A stretch of DNA of 64,000 nucleotides from Eupeodes corollae. Its lineage: Eukaryota; Arthropoda; Insecta; Diptera; Syrphidae. Below are positions 25,163 through 38,311 of this stretch, one piece after another (the first letter of the stretch is position 1; every line of letters begins with the position of its first letter). A program made the translations under genes and the position numbers. The DNA is taken from assembly GCF_945859685.1 (NCBI RefSeq), contig NC_079150.1, positions 124,001 through 188,000 on the forward strand, read 5' to 3'. Under the pieces are notes generated by a model. That model was not told the DNA's origin and did not search any database. It worked only from the letters and a program-made list of their open reading frames with translations.

Positions 25163-26332
25163 GTGCTTGCGATGCTATTGTATCTGAGATACTCGACATC
25201 AAAATTTTCAACAAAAAAGTAGTCAAAAAATTTAATGTACGATGTACGTGCTTGCGATGCTATTGTACCTGAGATACTCGACATCAAAATTTTCAACAAA
25301 AAATTAGTCACAAAATTTAATGTTCGATACACCGTTGAAAAGGTACTCCTTCTTCGTGCTTGCGATGCTATTGTATCTGAGATACTCGACATCAAAATTT
25401 TCAACAAAAAAGTAGTCACAAAATTTAATGTACGATGTACGTGCTTGCGATGCTATTGTATCTGAGATACTCGACATCAAAATTTTCAACAAAAAAGTAG
25501 TCACAAAATTTAATGTACGAAGTACGTGCTTGCGATGCTATTGTATCTGAGACTCTCGACATCAAAATTTTCAACAAAAAAGTAGTCAAAAAATTTAATG
25601 TTCGATACACCGTTGAAAAGGTACTCCTTCCTACGTGCTTGCGATGCTATTGTATCTGAGATACTCGACATCAAAATTTTCAACAAAAAAGTAGTCACAA
25701 AATTTAATGCACGATGTACGTGCTTGCTATGCTATTGTACCTGAGATACTAGACATCAAAATTTTCAACAAAAAAGTAGTCACAAAATTTAATGTACGAT
25801 GTACGTGCTTGCGATGCTATTGTATCTGAGATACTCGACATCAAAATTTTCAACAAAAAAGTAGTCACAAAATTTAATGTACGATGTACGTGCTTGCGAT
25901 GCTATTGTATCTGAGATACTCGACATCAAAATTTTCAACAAAAAAGTAGTCACAAAATTTAATGTACGATGTACGTGCTTGCGATGCTATTGTATCTGAG
26001 ATTCTCGACATCAAAATTTTCAACAAAAAAGTAGTCACAAAATTTAATGCACGATGTACGTGCTTGCTATGCTATTGTACCTGAGATACTAGACATCAAA
26101 ATTTTCAACAAAAAAGTAGTCACAAAATTTAATGTACGATGTACGTGCTTGCGATGCTATTGTATCTGAGATACTCGACATCAAAATTTTCAACAAAAAA
26201 GTAGTCACAAAATTTAATGTAAGATGTACGTGCTTGCGATGCTATTGTATCTGAGATACTCGACATCAAAATTTTCAACAAAAAATTAGTCACAAAATTT
26301 AATGTACGATGTACGTGCTTGCGATGCTCTGA
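24739..26332 (+). repeat. HOR block H, copy 1 (1,594 bp)
   Basis: Markers recurring at +1,594 (then +1,587): CGAAGTACG/GACTCTC twice, a long unit ending CTCCTTCTTCG, ATGCACG/TGCTATG units and GATTCTCGAC. Its right boundary is the shortened unit at 26,328, so the junction between copies is directly visible. Confidence 0.83.
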
Positions 26333-26390
26333 GATACTAGACATCAAAATTTTCAACAAAAAAGTAGTCACAAAATTTAATGTACGATGT
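26313..26390 (+). repeat. Shortened unit, 78 bp (copy junction)
   Basis: GATGCT runs straight into CTGAGATACTAGAC, so 7 bp is missing between 26,328 and 26,329. The left side reads as a canonical unit and the right side as the ACTAGAC variant, which makes this a hybrid formed out of register. It coincides with the boundary between the two block H copies. Confidence 0.8.
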
Positions 26391-27915
26391 ACGTGCTTGC
26401 GATGCTATTGTATCTGAGATACTCGACATCAAAATTTTCAACAAAAAAGTAGTCACAAAATTTAATGTAAGATGTACGTGCTTGCGATGCTATTGTATCT
26501 GAGATACTCGACATCAAAATTTTCAACAAAAAAGTAGTCACAAAATTTAATGTACGATGTACGTGCTTGCGATGCTATTGTATCTGAGATACTCGACATC
26601 AAAATTTTCAACAAAAAAGTAGTCACAAAATTTAATGTACGAAGTACGTGCTTGCGATGCTATTGTATCTGAGACTCTCGACATCAAAATTTTCAACAAA
26701 AAAGTAGTCAAAAAATTTAATGTTCGATACACCGTTGAAAAGGTACTCCTTCCTACGTGCTTGCGATGCTATTGTATCTGAGATACTCGACATCAAAATT
26801 TTCAACAAAAAAGTAGTCAAAAAATTTAATGTACGATGTACGTGCTTGCGATGCTATTGTACCTGAGATACTCGACATCAAAATTTTCAACAAAAAATTA
26901 GTCACAAAATTTAATGTTCGATACACCGTTGAAAAGGTACTCCTTCTTCGTGCTTGCGATGCTATTGTATCTGAGATACTCGACATCAAAATTTTCAACA
27001 AAAAAGTAGTCACAAAATTTAATGTACGATGTACGTGCTTGCGATGCTATTGTATCTGAGATACTCGACATCAAAATTTTCAACAAAAAAGTAGTCACAA
27101 AATTTAATGTACGAAGTACGTGCTTGCGATGCTATTGTATCTGAGACTCTCGACATCAAAATTTTCAACAAAAAAGTAGTCAAAAAATTTAATGTTCGAT
27201 ACACCGTTGAAAAGGTACTCCTTCCTACGTGCTTGCGATGCTATTGTATCTGAGATACTCGACATCAAAATTTTCAACAAAAAAGTAGTCACAAAATTTA
27301 ATGCACGATGTACGTGCTTGCTATGCTATTGTACCTGAGATAATAGACATCAAAATTTTCAACAAAAAAGTAGTCACAAAATTTAATGTACGTGCTTGCG
27401 ATGCTATTGTATCTGAGATACTCGACATCAAAATTTTCAACAAAAAAGTAGTCACAAAATTTAATGTACGATGTACGTGCTTGCGATGCTATTGTATCTG
27501 AGATACTCGACATCAAAATTTTCAACAAAAAAGTAGTCACAAAATTTAATGTACGATGTACGTGCTTGCGATGCTATTGTATCTGAGATTCTCGACATCA
27601 AAATTTTCAACAAAAAAGTAGTCACAAAATTTAATGCACGATGTACGTGCTTGCTATGCTATTGTACCTGAGATACTAGACATCAAAATTTTCAACAAAA
27701 AAGTAGTCACAAAATTTAATGTACGATGTACGTGCTTGCGATGCTATTGTATCTGAGATACTCGACATCAAAATTTTCAACAAAAAAGTAGTCACAAAAT
27801 TTAATGTAAGATGTACGTGCTTGCGATGCTATTGTATCTGAGATACTCGACATCAAAATTTTCAACAAAAAATTAGTCACAAAATTTAATGTACGATGTA
27901 CGTGCTTGCGATGCT
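26333..27915 (+). repeat. HOR block H, copy 2
   Basis: Tandem copy of 24,739-26,332. It has lost 7 bp at 27,389, which changes the offset from 1,594 to 1,587, and has a private GAGATAATAGAC near 27,338. Confidence 0.83.
27381..27400 (+). repeat. Unit boundary with one ATGTACG lost
   Basis: The usual double ATGTACG is reduced to one copy, removing 7 bp. This is the expected product of slippage or deletion between the two direct repeats. The equivalent site in the sister copy, near 25,797, keeps both. Confidence 0.8.
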
Positions 27916-29679
27916 ATTGTATCTGAGATACTCGACATCAAAATTTTCAACAAAAAAGTAGTCACAAAATTTAATGTACGATGTACGTGCTTGCGATGCT
28001 ATTGTATCTGAGATACTCGACATCAAAATTTTCAACAAAAAAGTAGTCAACAAATTTAGTGTACGATGTACGTGCTTGCGATGCTATTGTATCTGAGATA
28101 CTCGACATCAAAATTTTCAACAAAAAAGTAGTTACAAAATTTAATGTTCGATACGCCGTTGAAAAGGTACTCCTTCCTACGTGCTTGCGATGCTATTGTA
28201 TCTGAGATACTCGACATCAAAATTTTCAACAAAAAAATAGTCACAAAATTTAATGTACGATGTACGTGCTTGCGATGCTATTGTATCTGAGATACTCGAC
28301 ATCAAAATTTTCAACAAAAAAGTAGTCACAAAATTTATTGTACGATGTACGTGCTTGCGATGCTATTGTATCTGAGATACTCGACATCAAAATTTTCAAC
28401 AAAAAAGTAGTCAAAAAATTTAATGTACGATGTACGTGCTTGCGATGCTATTGTACCTGAGATACTCGACATCAAAATTTTCAACAAAAAATTAGTCACA
28501 AATTTTAATGTTCGATACACCGTTGAAAAGGTACTCCTTCCTACGTGCTTGCGATGCTATTGTATCTGAGATACTCGACATCAAAATTTTCAACAAAAAA
28601 GTAGTCACAAAATTTAATGTACGATGTACGTGCTTGCGATGCTATTGTATCTGAGATACTCGACATCAAAATTTTCAAAAAAAAAGTAGTCACAAAATTT
28701 AATGTACGATGTACGTGCTTGCGATGCTATTGTATCTGAGATACTCGACATCAAAATTTTCAACAAAAAAGTAGTCACAAAATTTATTGTACGATGTACG
28801 TGCTTGCGATGCTATTGTATCTGAGATACTCGACATCAAAATTTTCAACAAAAAAGTAGTCACAAAATTTAATGTACGATGTACGTGCTTGCGATGCTAT
28901 TGTATCTGAGATACTCGACATCAAAATTTTCAACAAAAAAGTAGTCACAAAATTTAATGTATGATGTACGTGCTTGCGATGCTATTGTATCTGAGATACT
29001 CGACATCAAAATTTTCAACAAAAAGTAGTCACAAAATTTAATGTACGATGTACGTGCTTGCGATGCTATTGTATCCGAGATACTCGACATCAAAATTTTC
29101 AACAAAAAAGTAGTCACAAAATTTAATGTTCGATACACCGTTGAAAAGGTACTCCTTCCTACGTGCTTGCGATGCTATTGTATCTGAGATACTCGACATC
29201 AAAATTTTCAACAAAAAAAGTAGTCACAAAATTTAATGTACGATGTACGTGCTTGCGATGCTATTGTATCTGAGATACTCGACATCAAAATTTTCAACAA
29301 AAAAGTAGTCACAAAATTTAATGTAAGATGTACGTGCTTGCGATGCTATTGTATCTGAGATACTCGACATCAAAATTTTCAACAAAAAATTAGTCACAAA
29401 ATTTAATGTACGATGTACGTGCTTGCGATGCTATTGTATCTGAGATACTCGACATCAAAATTTTCAACAAAAAAGTAGTCACAAAATTTTATGTACGATG
29501 TACGTGCTTGCGATGCTATTGTATCTGAGATACTCGACATCAAAATTTTCAACAAAAAAGTAGTCAACAAATTTAGTGTACGATGTACGTGCTTGCGATG
29601 CTATTGTATCTGAGATACTCGACATCAAAATTTTCAACAAAAAAGTAGTCACAAAATTTAATGTTCGATACGCCGTTGA
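27916..29679 (+). repeat. Mixed units with third occurrence of block B
   Basis: The left part resembles 9.7-10.0 kb (TCAACAAATTTAGTG, GTTACAAAA, CGATACGCC). It is followed by a GTACCTG/CACAAATTTTAATG string like 11.9 kb. From about 28,730 it repeats block B (+24,992 relative to 3,740) through 29,970. Confidence 0.75.
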
Positions 29680-30686
29680 AAAGGTACTCCTTCCTACGTG
29701 CTTGCGATGCTATTGTATCTGAGATACTCGACATCAAAATTTTCAACAAAAAAGTAGTCACAAAATTTAATGTTCGATACGCCGTTGAAAAGGTACTCCT
29801 TCCTACGTGCTTGCGATGCTATTGTATCTGAGATACTCGACATCAAAATTTTCAACAAAAAAGTAGTCACAAAATTTAATGTACGATGTACGTGCTTGCG
29901 ATGCTATTGTATCTGAGATACTCGACATCAAAATTTTCAACAAAAAAGTAGTCACAAAATTTATTGTACGATGTACGTGCTTGCGATGCTATTGTATCTG
30001 AGATACTCGACATCAAAATTTTCAACAAAAAAGTAGTCACAAAATTTAATGTACGATGTACGTGCTTGTGATGCTATTGTATCTGAGATACTCGACATCA
30101 AAATTTTCAACAAAAAAGTAGTCACAAAATTTAATGTATGATGTACGTGCTTGCGATGCTATTGTATCTGAGATACTCGACATCAAAATTTTCAACAAAA
30201 AGTAGTCACAAAATTTAATGTACGATGTACGTGCTTGCGATGCTATTGTATCTGAGATACTCGACATCAAAATTTTCAACAAAAAAGTAGTCACAAAATT
30301 TAATGTTCGATACACCGTTGAAAAGGTACTCCTTCCTACGTGCTTGCGATGCTATTGTATCTGAGATAATCGACATCAAAATTTTCAACAAAAAAAGTAG
30401 TCACAAAATTTAATGTACGATGTACGTGCTTGCGATGCTATTGTATCTGAGATACTCGACATCAAAATTTTCAACAAAAAATTAGTCACAAAATTTAATG
30501 TTCGATACGCCGTTGAAAAGGTACTCCTTCCTACGTGCTTGCGATGCTATTGTATCTGAGATACTCGACATCAAAATTTTCAACAAAAAAGTAGTCACAA
30601 AATTTAATGTACGATGTACGTGCTTGCGATGCTATTGTATCTGAGATACTCGACATCAAAATTTTCAACAAAAAAGTAGTCAACAA
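29680..30686 (+). repeat. HOR block I, copy 1 (1,007 bp)
   Basis: The spacing equals 8 short and 3 long units. Markers: CGATACGCC long unit, TTTATTG, TATGATG, five-A, GATAATCGAC with seven A, AAAAAATTAG. It also matches 16.3-17.3 kb at an offset of 13,343. Confidence 0.83.
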
Positions 30687-31693
30687 ATTTAGTGTACGAT
30701 GTACGTGCTTGCGATGCTATTGTATCTGAGATACTCGACATCAAAATTTTCAACAAAAAAGTAGTCACAAAATTTAATGTTCGATACGCCGTTGAAAAGG
30801 TACTCCTTCCTACGTGTTTGCGATGCTATTGTATCTGAGATACTCGACATCAAAATTTTCAACAAAAAAGTAGTCACAAAATTTAATGTACGATGTACGT
30901 GCTTGCGATGCTATTGTATCTGAGATACTCGACATCAAAATTTTCAACAAAAAAGTAGTCACAAAATTTATTGTACGATGTACGTGCTTGCGATGCTATT
31001 GTATCTGAGATACTCGACATCAAAATTTTCAACAAAAAAGTAGTCACAAAATTTAATGTACGATGTACGTGCTTGCGATGCTATTGTATCTGAGATACTC
31101 GACATCAAAATTTTCAACAAAAAAGTAGTCACAAAATTTAATGTATGATGTACGTGCTTGCGATGCTATTGTATCTGAGATACTCGACATCAAAATTTTC
31201 AACAAAAAGTAGTCACAAAATTTAATGTACGATGTACGTGCTTGCGATGCTATTGTATCTGAGATACTCGACATCAAAATTTTCAACAAAAAAGTAGTCA
31301 CAAAATTTAATGTTCGATACACCGTTGAAAAGGTACTCCTTCCTACGTGCTTGCGATGCTATTGTATCTGAGATAATCGACATCAAAATTTTCAACAAAA
31401 AAAGTAGTCACAAAATTTAATGTACGATGTACGTGCTTGCGATGCTATTGTATCTGAGATACTCGACATCAAAATTTTCAACAAAAAATTAGTCACAAAA
31501 TTTAATGTTCGATACGCCGTTGAAAAGGTACTCCTTCCTACGTGCTTGCGATGCTATTGTATCTGAGATACTCGACATCAAAATTTTCAACAAAAAAGTA
31601 GTCACAAAATTTAATGTACGATGTACGTGCTTGCGATGCTATTGTATCTGAGATACTCGACATCAAAATTTTCAACAAAAAAGTAGTCACAAA
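30687..31693 (+). repeat. HOR block I, copy 2
   Basis: Near-identical to 29,680-30,686. It ends where TTTATTGTTCG replaces TCAACAAATTTAGTG. Confidence 0.83.
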
Positions 31694-33659
31694 ATTTATT
31701 GTTCGATGTACGTGCTTGCGATGCTATTGTATCTGAGATACTCGACATCAAAATTTTCAACAAAAAAGTAGTCACAAAATTTTATGTAAGATGTACGTGC
31801 TTGCGATGCTATTGTATCTGAGATACTCGACATCAAAATTTTCAACAAAAAAGTAGTCACAAAATTTAATGTACGATGTACGTGCTTGCGATGCTATTGT
31901 ATCTGAGATACTCGACATCAAAATTTTCAAAAAAAAAGTAGTCAACAAATTTAATGTTCGGTACACCGTTGAAAAGGTACTCCCTCCTACGTGCTTGCGA
32001 TGCTATTGCATCTGACATACTCGACATCAAAATTTTCAACAAAAAAGTAGTCACAAAATTTAATGTACGATGTACGTGCTTGCTATGCTATTGTACCTGA
32101 GATACTAGACATCAAAATTTTCAACAAAAAAGTAGTCACAAAATTTAATGTACGATGTACGTGCTTGCGATGCTATTGTATCTGAGATACTCGACATCAA
32201 AATTTTCAACAAAAAAGTAGTCACAAAATTTAATGTAAGATGTACGTGCTTGCGATGCTATTGTATCTGAGATACTCGACATCAAAATTTTCAACAAAAA
32301 ATTAGTCACAAAATTTAATGTACGATGTACGTGCTTGCGATGCTATTGTATCTGAGATACTCGACATCAAAATTTTCAACAAAAAAGTAGTCACAAAATT
32401 TAATGTACGATGTACGTGCTTGCGATGCTATTGTATCTGAGATACTCGACATCAAAATTTTCAAAAAAAAATAGTCAAAAAATTTAATGTTCGGTACACC
32501 GTTGAAAAGGTACTCCCTCCTACGTGCTTGCGATGCTATTGCATCTGAGATACTCGACATCAAAATTTTCAACAAAAAAGTAGTCACAAAATTTAATGTA
32601 CGATGTACGTGCTTGCTATGCTATTGTACCTGAGATACTAGACATCAAAATTTTCAACAAAAAAGTAGTCACAAAATTTAATGTACGATGTACGTGCTTG
32701 CGATGCTATTGTATCTGAGATACTCGACATCAAAATTTTCAACAAAAAAGTAGTCACAAAATTTAATGTAAGATGTACGTGCTTGCGATGCTATTGTATC
32801 TGAGATACTCGACATCAAAATTTTCAACAAAAAAGTAGTCACAAAATTTAATGTACGATGTACGTGCTTGCGATGCTATTGTATCTGAGATACTCGACAT
32901 CAAAATTTTCAACAAAAAAGTAGTCACAAAATTTAATGTACGAAGTACGTGCTTGCGATGCTATTGTATCTGAGACTCTCGACATCAAAATTTTCAACAA
33001 AAAAGTAGTCAAAAAATTTAATGTTCGATACACCGTTGAAAAGGTACTCCTTCCTACGTGCTTGCGATGCTATTGTATCTGAGATACTCGACATCAAAAT
33101 TTTCAACAAAAAAGTAGTCAAAAAATTTAATGTACGATGTACGTGCTTGCGATGCTATTGTACCTGAGATACTCGACATCAAAATTTTCAACAAAAAATT
33201 AGTCACAAAATTTAATGTTCGATACACCGTTGAAAAGGTACTCCTTCTTCGTGCTTGCGATGCTATTGTATCTGAGATACTCGACATCAAAATTTTCAAC
33301 AAAAAAGTAGTCACAAAATTTAATGTACGATGTACGCGCTTGCGATGCTATTGTATCTGAGATACTCGACATCAAAATTTTCAACAAAAAAGTAGTCACA
33401 AAATTTAATGTACGATGTACGTGCTTGCGATGCTATTGTATCTGAGATACTCGACATCAAAATTTTTAACAAAAAAGTAGTCACACAATTTAATGTACGA
33501 TGTACGTGCTTGCGATGCTATTGTATCTGAGATACTCGACATCAAAATTTTCAACAAAAAAGTAGTCACAAAATTTAATGTACGATGTACGTGCTTGCGA
33601 TGCTATTGTATCTGAGATACTCGACATCAAAATGTTCAACAAAAAAGTAGTCACAAAAT
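31694..33659 (+). repeat. 534-type module plus GACTCTC/CTTCTTCG string
   Basis: A further occurrence of the 534-type module, with one base lost from the A-run near 32,465 (eight A run into TAGTC). It is followed by the CGAAGTACG, GTACCTG, CTCCTTCTTCG and ACGCGCTTG string also found at 6.7, 19.5, 25.1 and 26.7 kb. A TTTTATGTAAGATG unit near 31,780 is an extra unit relative to 18.7 kb. Confidence 0.75.
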
Positions 33660-34108
33660 TTAATGTACGATGTACGTGCTTGCGATGCTATTGTATCTGA
33701 GATACTCGACATCAAAATTTTCAAAAAAAAAGTAGTCAAAAAATTTAATGTTCGGTACACCGTTGAAAAGGTACTCCCTCCTACGTGCTTGCGATGCTAT
33801 TGCATCTGACATACTCGACATCAAAATTTTCAACAAAAAAGTAGTCACAAAATTTAATGTACGATGTACGTGCTTGCTATGCTATTGTACCTGAGATACT
33901 AGACATCAAAATTTTCAACAAAAAAGTAGTCACAAAATTTAATGTACGATGTACGTGCTTGCGATGCTATTGTATCTGAGATACTCGACATCAAAATTTT
34001 CAACAAAAAAGTAGTCACAAAATTTAATGTACGATGTACGTGCTTGCGATGCTATTGTATCTGAGATACTCGACATCAAAATTTTCAACAAAAAATTAGT
34101 CACAAAAT
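33660..34108 (+). repeat. 449-bp HOR, copy 1
   Basis: Four short units and one long unit: a nine-A GGTACACC long unit, TGCATCTGACAT, TGCTATG/ACTAGAC, canonical, AAAAAATTAG. It is a one-unit-shorter relative of the 534-bp module. Confidence 0.82.
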
Positions 34109-34560
34109 TTAATGTACGATGTACGTGCTTGCGATGCTATTGTATCTGAGATACTCGACATCAAAATTTTCAAAAAAAAAGTAGTCAAAAAATTTAATGT
34201 TCGGTACACCGTTGAAAAGGTACTCCCTCCTACGTGCTTGCGATGCTATTGCATCTGACATACTCGACATCAAAATTTTCAACAAAAAAGTAGTCACAAA
34301 ATTTAATGTACGATGTACGTGCTTGCTATGCTATTGTACCTGAGATACTAGACATCAAAATTTTCAACAAAAAAGTAGTCCCAAAATTTAATGTACGATG
34401 TACGTGCTTGCGATGCTATTGTATCTGAGATACTCGACATCAAAATTTTCAACAAAAAAGTAGTCACAAAATTTAATGTACGATGTACGTGCTTGCGATG
34501 CTATTGTATCTGAGATACTCGACATCAAAATTTTCAAAAAAAAAAGTAGTCAAAAAATTT
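34109..34560 (+). repeat. 449-bp HOR, copy 2 and shorter successor
   Basis: Repeats copy 1. The next GGTACACC long unit comes only 364 bp later (34,200 to 34,564), one 85-bp unit fewer. Modules of 534, 449 and 364 bp thus differ stepwise by one unit. Confidence 0.78.
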
Positions 34561-35299
34561 AATGTTCGGTACACCGTTGAAAAGGTACTCCCTATTACGT
34601 GCTTGCGATGCTATTGCATCTGAGATACTCGACATCAAAATTTTCAACAAAAAAGTAGTCACAAAATTTAATGTACGATGTACGTGGTTGCTATGCTATT
34701 GTACCTGAGATACTAGACATCAAAATTTTCAACAAAAAAGTAGTCACAAAATTTAATGTACGATGTACGTGCTTGCGATGCTATTGTATCTGAGATACTC
34801 GACATCAAAATTTTCAACAAAAAAGTAGTCACAAAATTTAATGTAAGATGTACGTGCTTGCGATGCTATTGTATCTGAGATACTCGACATCAAAATTTTC
34901 AACAAAAAAGTAGTCACAAAATTTAATGTACGGTGTACGTGCTTGCGATGCTATTGTATCTGAGATACTCGACATCAAAATTTTCAACAAAAAAGTAGTC
35001 ACAAAATTTAATGTACGAAGTACGTGCTTGCGATGCTATTGTATCTGAGACTCTCGACATCAAAATTTTCAACAAAAAAGTAGTCAAAAAATTTAATGTT
35101 CGATACACCGTTGAAAAGGTTCTCCTTCCTACGTGCTTGCGATGCTATTGTATCTGAGATACTCGACATCAAAATTTTCAACAAAAAAGTAGTCAAAAAA
35201 TTTAATGTACGATGTACGTGCTTGCGATGCTATTGTACCTGAGATACTCGACATCAAAATTTTCAACAAAAAATTAGTCACAAAATTTAATGTTCGATA
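34561..35299 (+). repeat. Mixed units, no distinct HOR
   Basis: Contains a ten-A GGTACACC unit ending CTCCCTATT, TGGTTGCTATG, TAAGATG, TACGGTG, CGAAGTACG/GACTCTC and a long unit with GGTTCTCCTTCC. Several of these changes are private to this stretch, so it has not been recently copied within the window. Confidence 0.7.
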
Positions 35300-38200
35300 C
35301 ACCGTTGAAAAGGTACTCCTTCCTACGTGCTTGCGATGCTATTGTATCTGAGATACTCGACATCAAAATTTTCAACAAAAAAGTAGTCACAAAATTTAAT
35401 GTACGATGTACGCGCTTGCGATGCTATTGTATCTGAGATACTCGACATCAAAATTTTCAACAAAAAAGTAGTCACAAAATTTAATGTACGATGTACGTGC
35501 TTGCGATGCTATTTTATCTGAGATACTCGACATCAAAAATTTCAACAAAAAGTAGTCACAAAATTTAATGTACGATGTACGTGCTTGCGATGCTATTGTA
35601 TCTGAGATACTCGACATCAAAATTTTTAACAAAAAAGTAGTCACACAATTTAATGTACGATGTACGTGCTTGCGATGCTATTGTATCTGAGATACTCGAC
35701 ATCAAAATTTTCAACAAAAAAGTAGTCACAAAATTTAATGTACGATGTACGTGCTTGCGATGCTATTGTATCTGAGATACTCGACATCAAAATGTTCAAC
35801 AAAAAAGTAGTCAACAAATTTAGTGTACGATGTACGTGCTTGCGATGCTATTGTATCTGAGATACTCGACATCAAAATTTTCAACAAAAAAGTAGTCACA
35901 AAATTTAATGTTCGATACGCCGTTGAAAAGGTACTCCCTCCTACGTGCTTGCGATGCTATTGCATCTGACATACTCGACATCAAAATTTTCAACAAAAAA
36001 GTAGTCACAAAATTTAATGTACGATGTACGTGCTTGCTATGCTATTGTACCTGAGATACTAGACATCAAAATTTTCAACAAAAAAGTAGTCACAAAATTT
36101 AATGTACGATGTACGTGCTTGCGATGCTATTGTATCTGAGATACTCGACATCAAAATTTTCAACAAAAAAGTAGTCACAAAATTTAATGTAAGATGTACG
36201 TGCTTGCGATGCTATTGTATCTGAGATACTCGACATCAATATTTTTAACAAAAAAGTAGTCACAAAATTTAGTGTACGATGTACGTGCTTGCGATGCTAT
36301 TGTATCTGAGATACTCGACATCAAAATTTTCAACAAAAAAGTAGTCAAAAAATTTAATGTTCGGTACACCGTTGAAAAGGTACTCCCTCCTACGTGCTTG
36401 CGATGCTATTGCATCTGAGATACTCGACATCAAAATTTTCAACAAAAAAGTAGTCACAAAATTTAATGTACGATGTACGTGCTTGCTATGCTATTGTACC
36501 TGAGATACTAGACATCAAAATTTTCAACAAAAAAGTAGTCACAAAATTTAATGTACGATGTACGTGCTTGCGATGCTATTGTATCTGAGATACTCGACAT
36601 CAAAATTTTCAACAAAAAAGTAGTCACAAAATTTAATGTAAGATGTACGTGCTTGCGATGCTATTGTATCTGAGATACTCGACATCAAAATTTTCAACAA
36701 AAAAGTAGTCACAAAATTTAATGTACGATGTACGTGCTTGCGATGCTATTGTATCTGAGATACTCGACATCAAAATTTTCAACAAAAAAGTAGTCACAAA
36801 ATTTAATGTACGAAGTACGTGCTTGCGATGCTATTGTATCTGAGACTCTCGACATCAAAATTTTCAACAAAAAAGTAGTCAAAAAATTTAATGTTCGATA
36901 CACCGTTGAAAAGGTACTCCTTCCTACGTGCTTGCGATGCTATTGTATCTGAGATACTCGACATCAAAATTTTCAACAAAAAAGTAGTCAAAAAATTTAA
37001 TGTACGATGTACGTGCTTGCGATGCTATTGTACCTGAGATACTCGACATCAAAATTTTCAACAAAAAATTAGTCACAAAATTTAATGTTCGATACACCGT
37101 TGAAAAGGTACTCCTTCCTACGTGCTTGCGATGCTATTGTATCTGAGATACTCGACATCAAAATTTTCAACAAAAAAGTAGTCACAAAATTTAATGTACG
37201 ATGTACGCGCTTGCGATGCTATTGTATCTGAGATACTCGACATCAAAATTTTCAACAAAAAAGTAGTCACAAAATTTAATGTACGATGTACGTGCTTGCG
37301 ATGCTATTTTATCTGAGATACTCGACATCACAAATTTCAACAAAAAGTAGTCACAAAATTTAATGTTCGATGTACGTGCTTGCGATGCTATTGTATCTGA
37401 GATACTCGACATCAAAATTTTTAACAAAAAAGTAGTCACACAATTTAATGTACGATGTACGTGTACGTGCTTGCGATGCTATTGTATCTGAGATACTCGA
37501 CATCAAAATTTTCAACAAAAAAGTAGTCACAAAATTTAATGTACGATGTACGTGCTTGCGATGCTATTGTATCTGAGATACTCGACATCAAAATGTTCAA
37601 CAAAAAAGTAGTCAACAAATTTAGTGTACGATGTACGTGCTTGCGATGCTATTGTATCTGAGATACTCGACATCAAAATTTTCAACAAAAAAGTAGTCAC
37701 AAAATTTAATGTACGATGTACGCGCTTGCGATGCTATTGTATCTGAGATACTCGACATCAAAATTTTCAACAAAAAAGTAGTCACAAAATTTAATGTACG
37801 ATGTACGTGCTTGCGATGCTATTTTATCTGAGATACTCGACATCAAAAATTTCAACAAAAAGTAGTCACAAAATTTAATGTACGATGTACGTGCTTGCGA
37901 TGCTATTGTATCTGAGATACTCGACATCAAAATTTTTAACAAAAAAGTAGTCACACAATTTAATGTACGATGTACGTGCTTGCGATGCTATTGTATCTGA
38001 GATACTCGACATCAAAATTTTCAACAAAAAAGTAGTCACAAAATTTAATGTACGATGTACGTGCTTGCGATGCTATTGTATCTGAGATACTCGACATCAA
38101 AATGTTCAACAAAAAAGTAGTCAACAAATTTAGTGTACGATGTACGTGCTTGCGATGCTATTTTATCTGAGATACTCGACATCAAAAATTTCAACAAAAA

Positions 38201-38311
38201 GTAGTCACAAAATTTAATGTACGATGGACGTGCTTGCGATGCTATTGTATCTGAGATACTCGACATCAAAATTTTCAACAAAAAAGTAGTCAAAAAATTT
38301 AATGTTCGATA
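35300..38311 (+). repeat. HOR block J, copy 1 (3,012 bp)
   Basis: About 29 short and 5 long units. It includes ACGCGCTTG, the CTATTTTATC/CAAAAATTTC/five-A unit, AAAATGTTCAAC, TCAATATTTTTAAC, a 6-bp boundary expansion near 37,460 and ACGATGGACG near 38,224. It also carries an internal duplication at about 515-bp spacing (37,191 and 37,706). Confidence 0.87.
37449..37470 (+). repeat. Unit boundary expanded by 6 bp (GTACGT)
   Basis: The boundary reads TACGATG then TACGTG then TACGTGC, adding one 6-bp step to the mini-repeat. The same expansion is present at about 40,460-40,481 because the block was duplicated after it arose. Confidence 0.8.
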
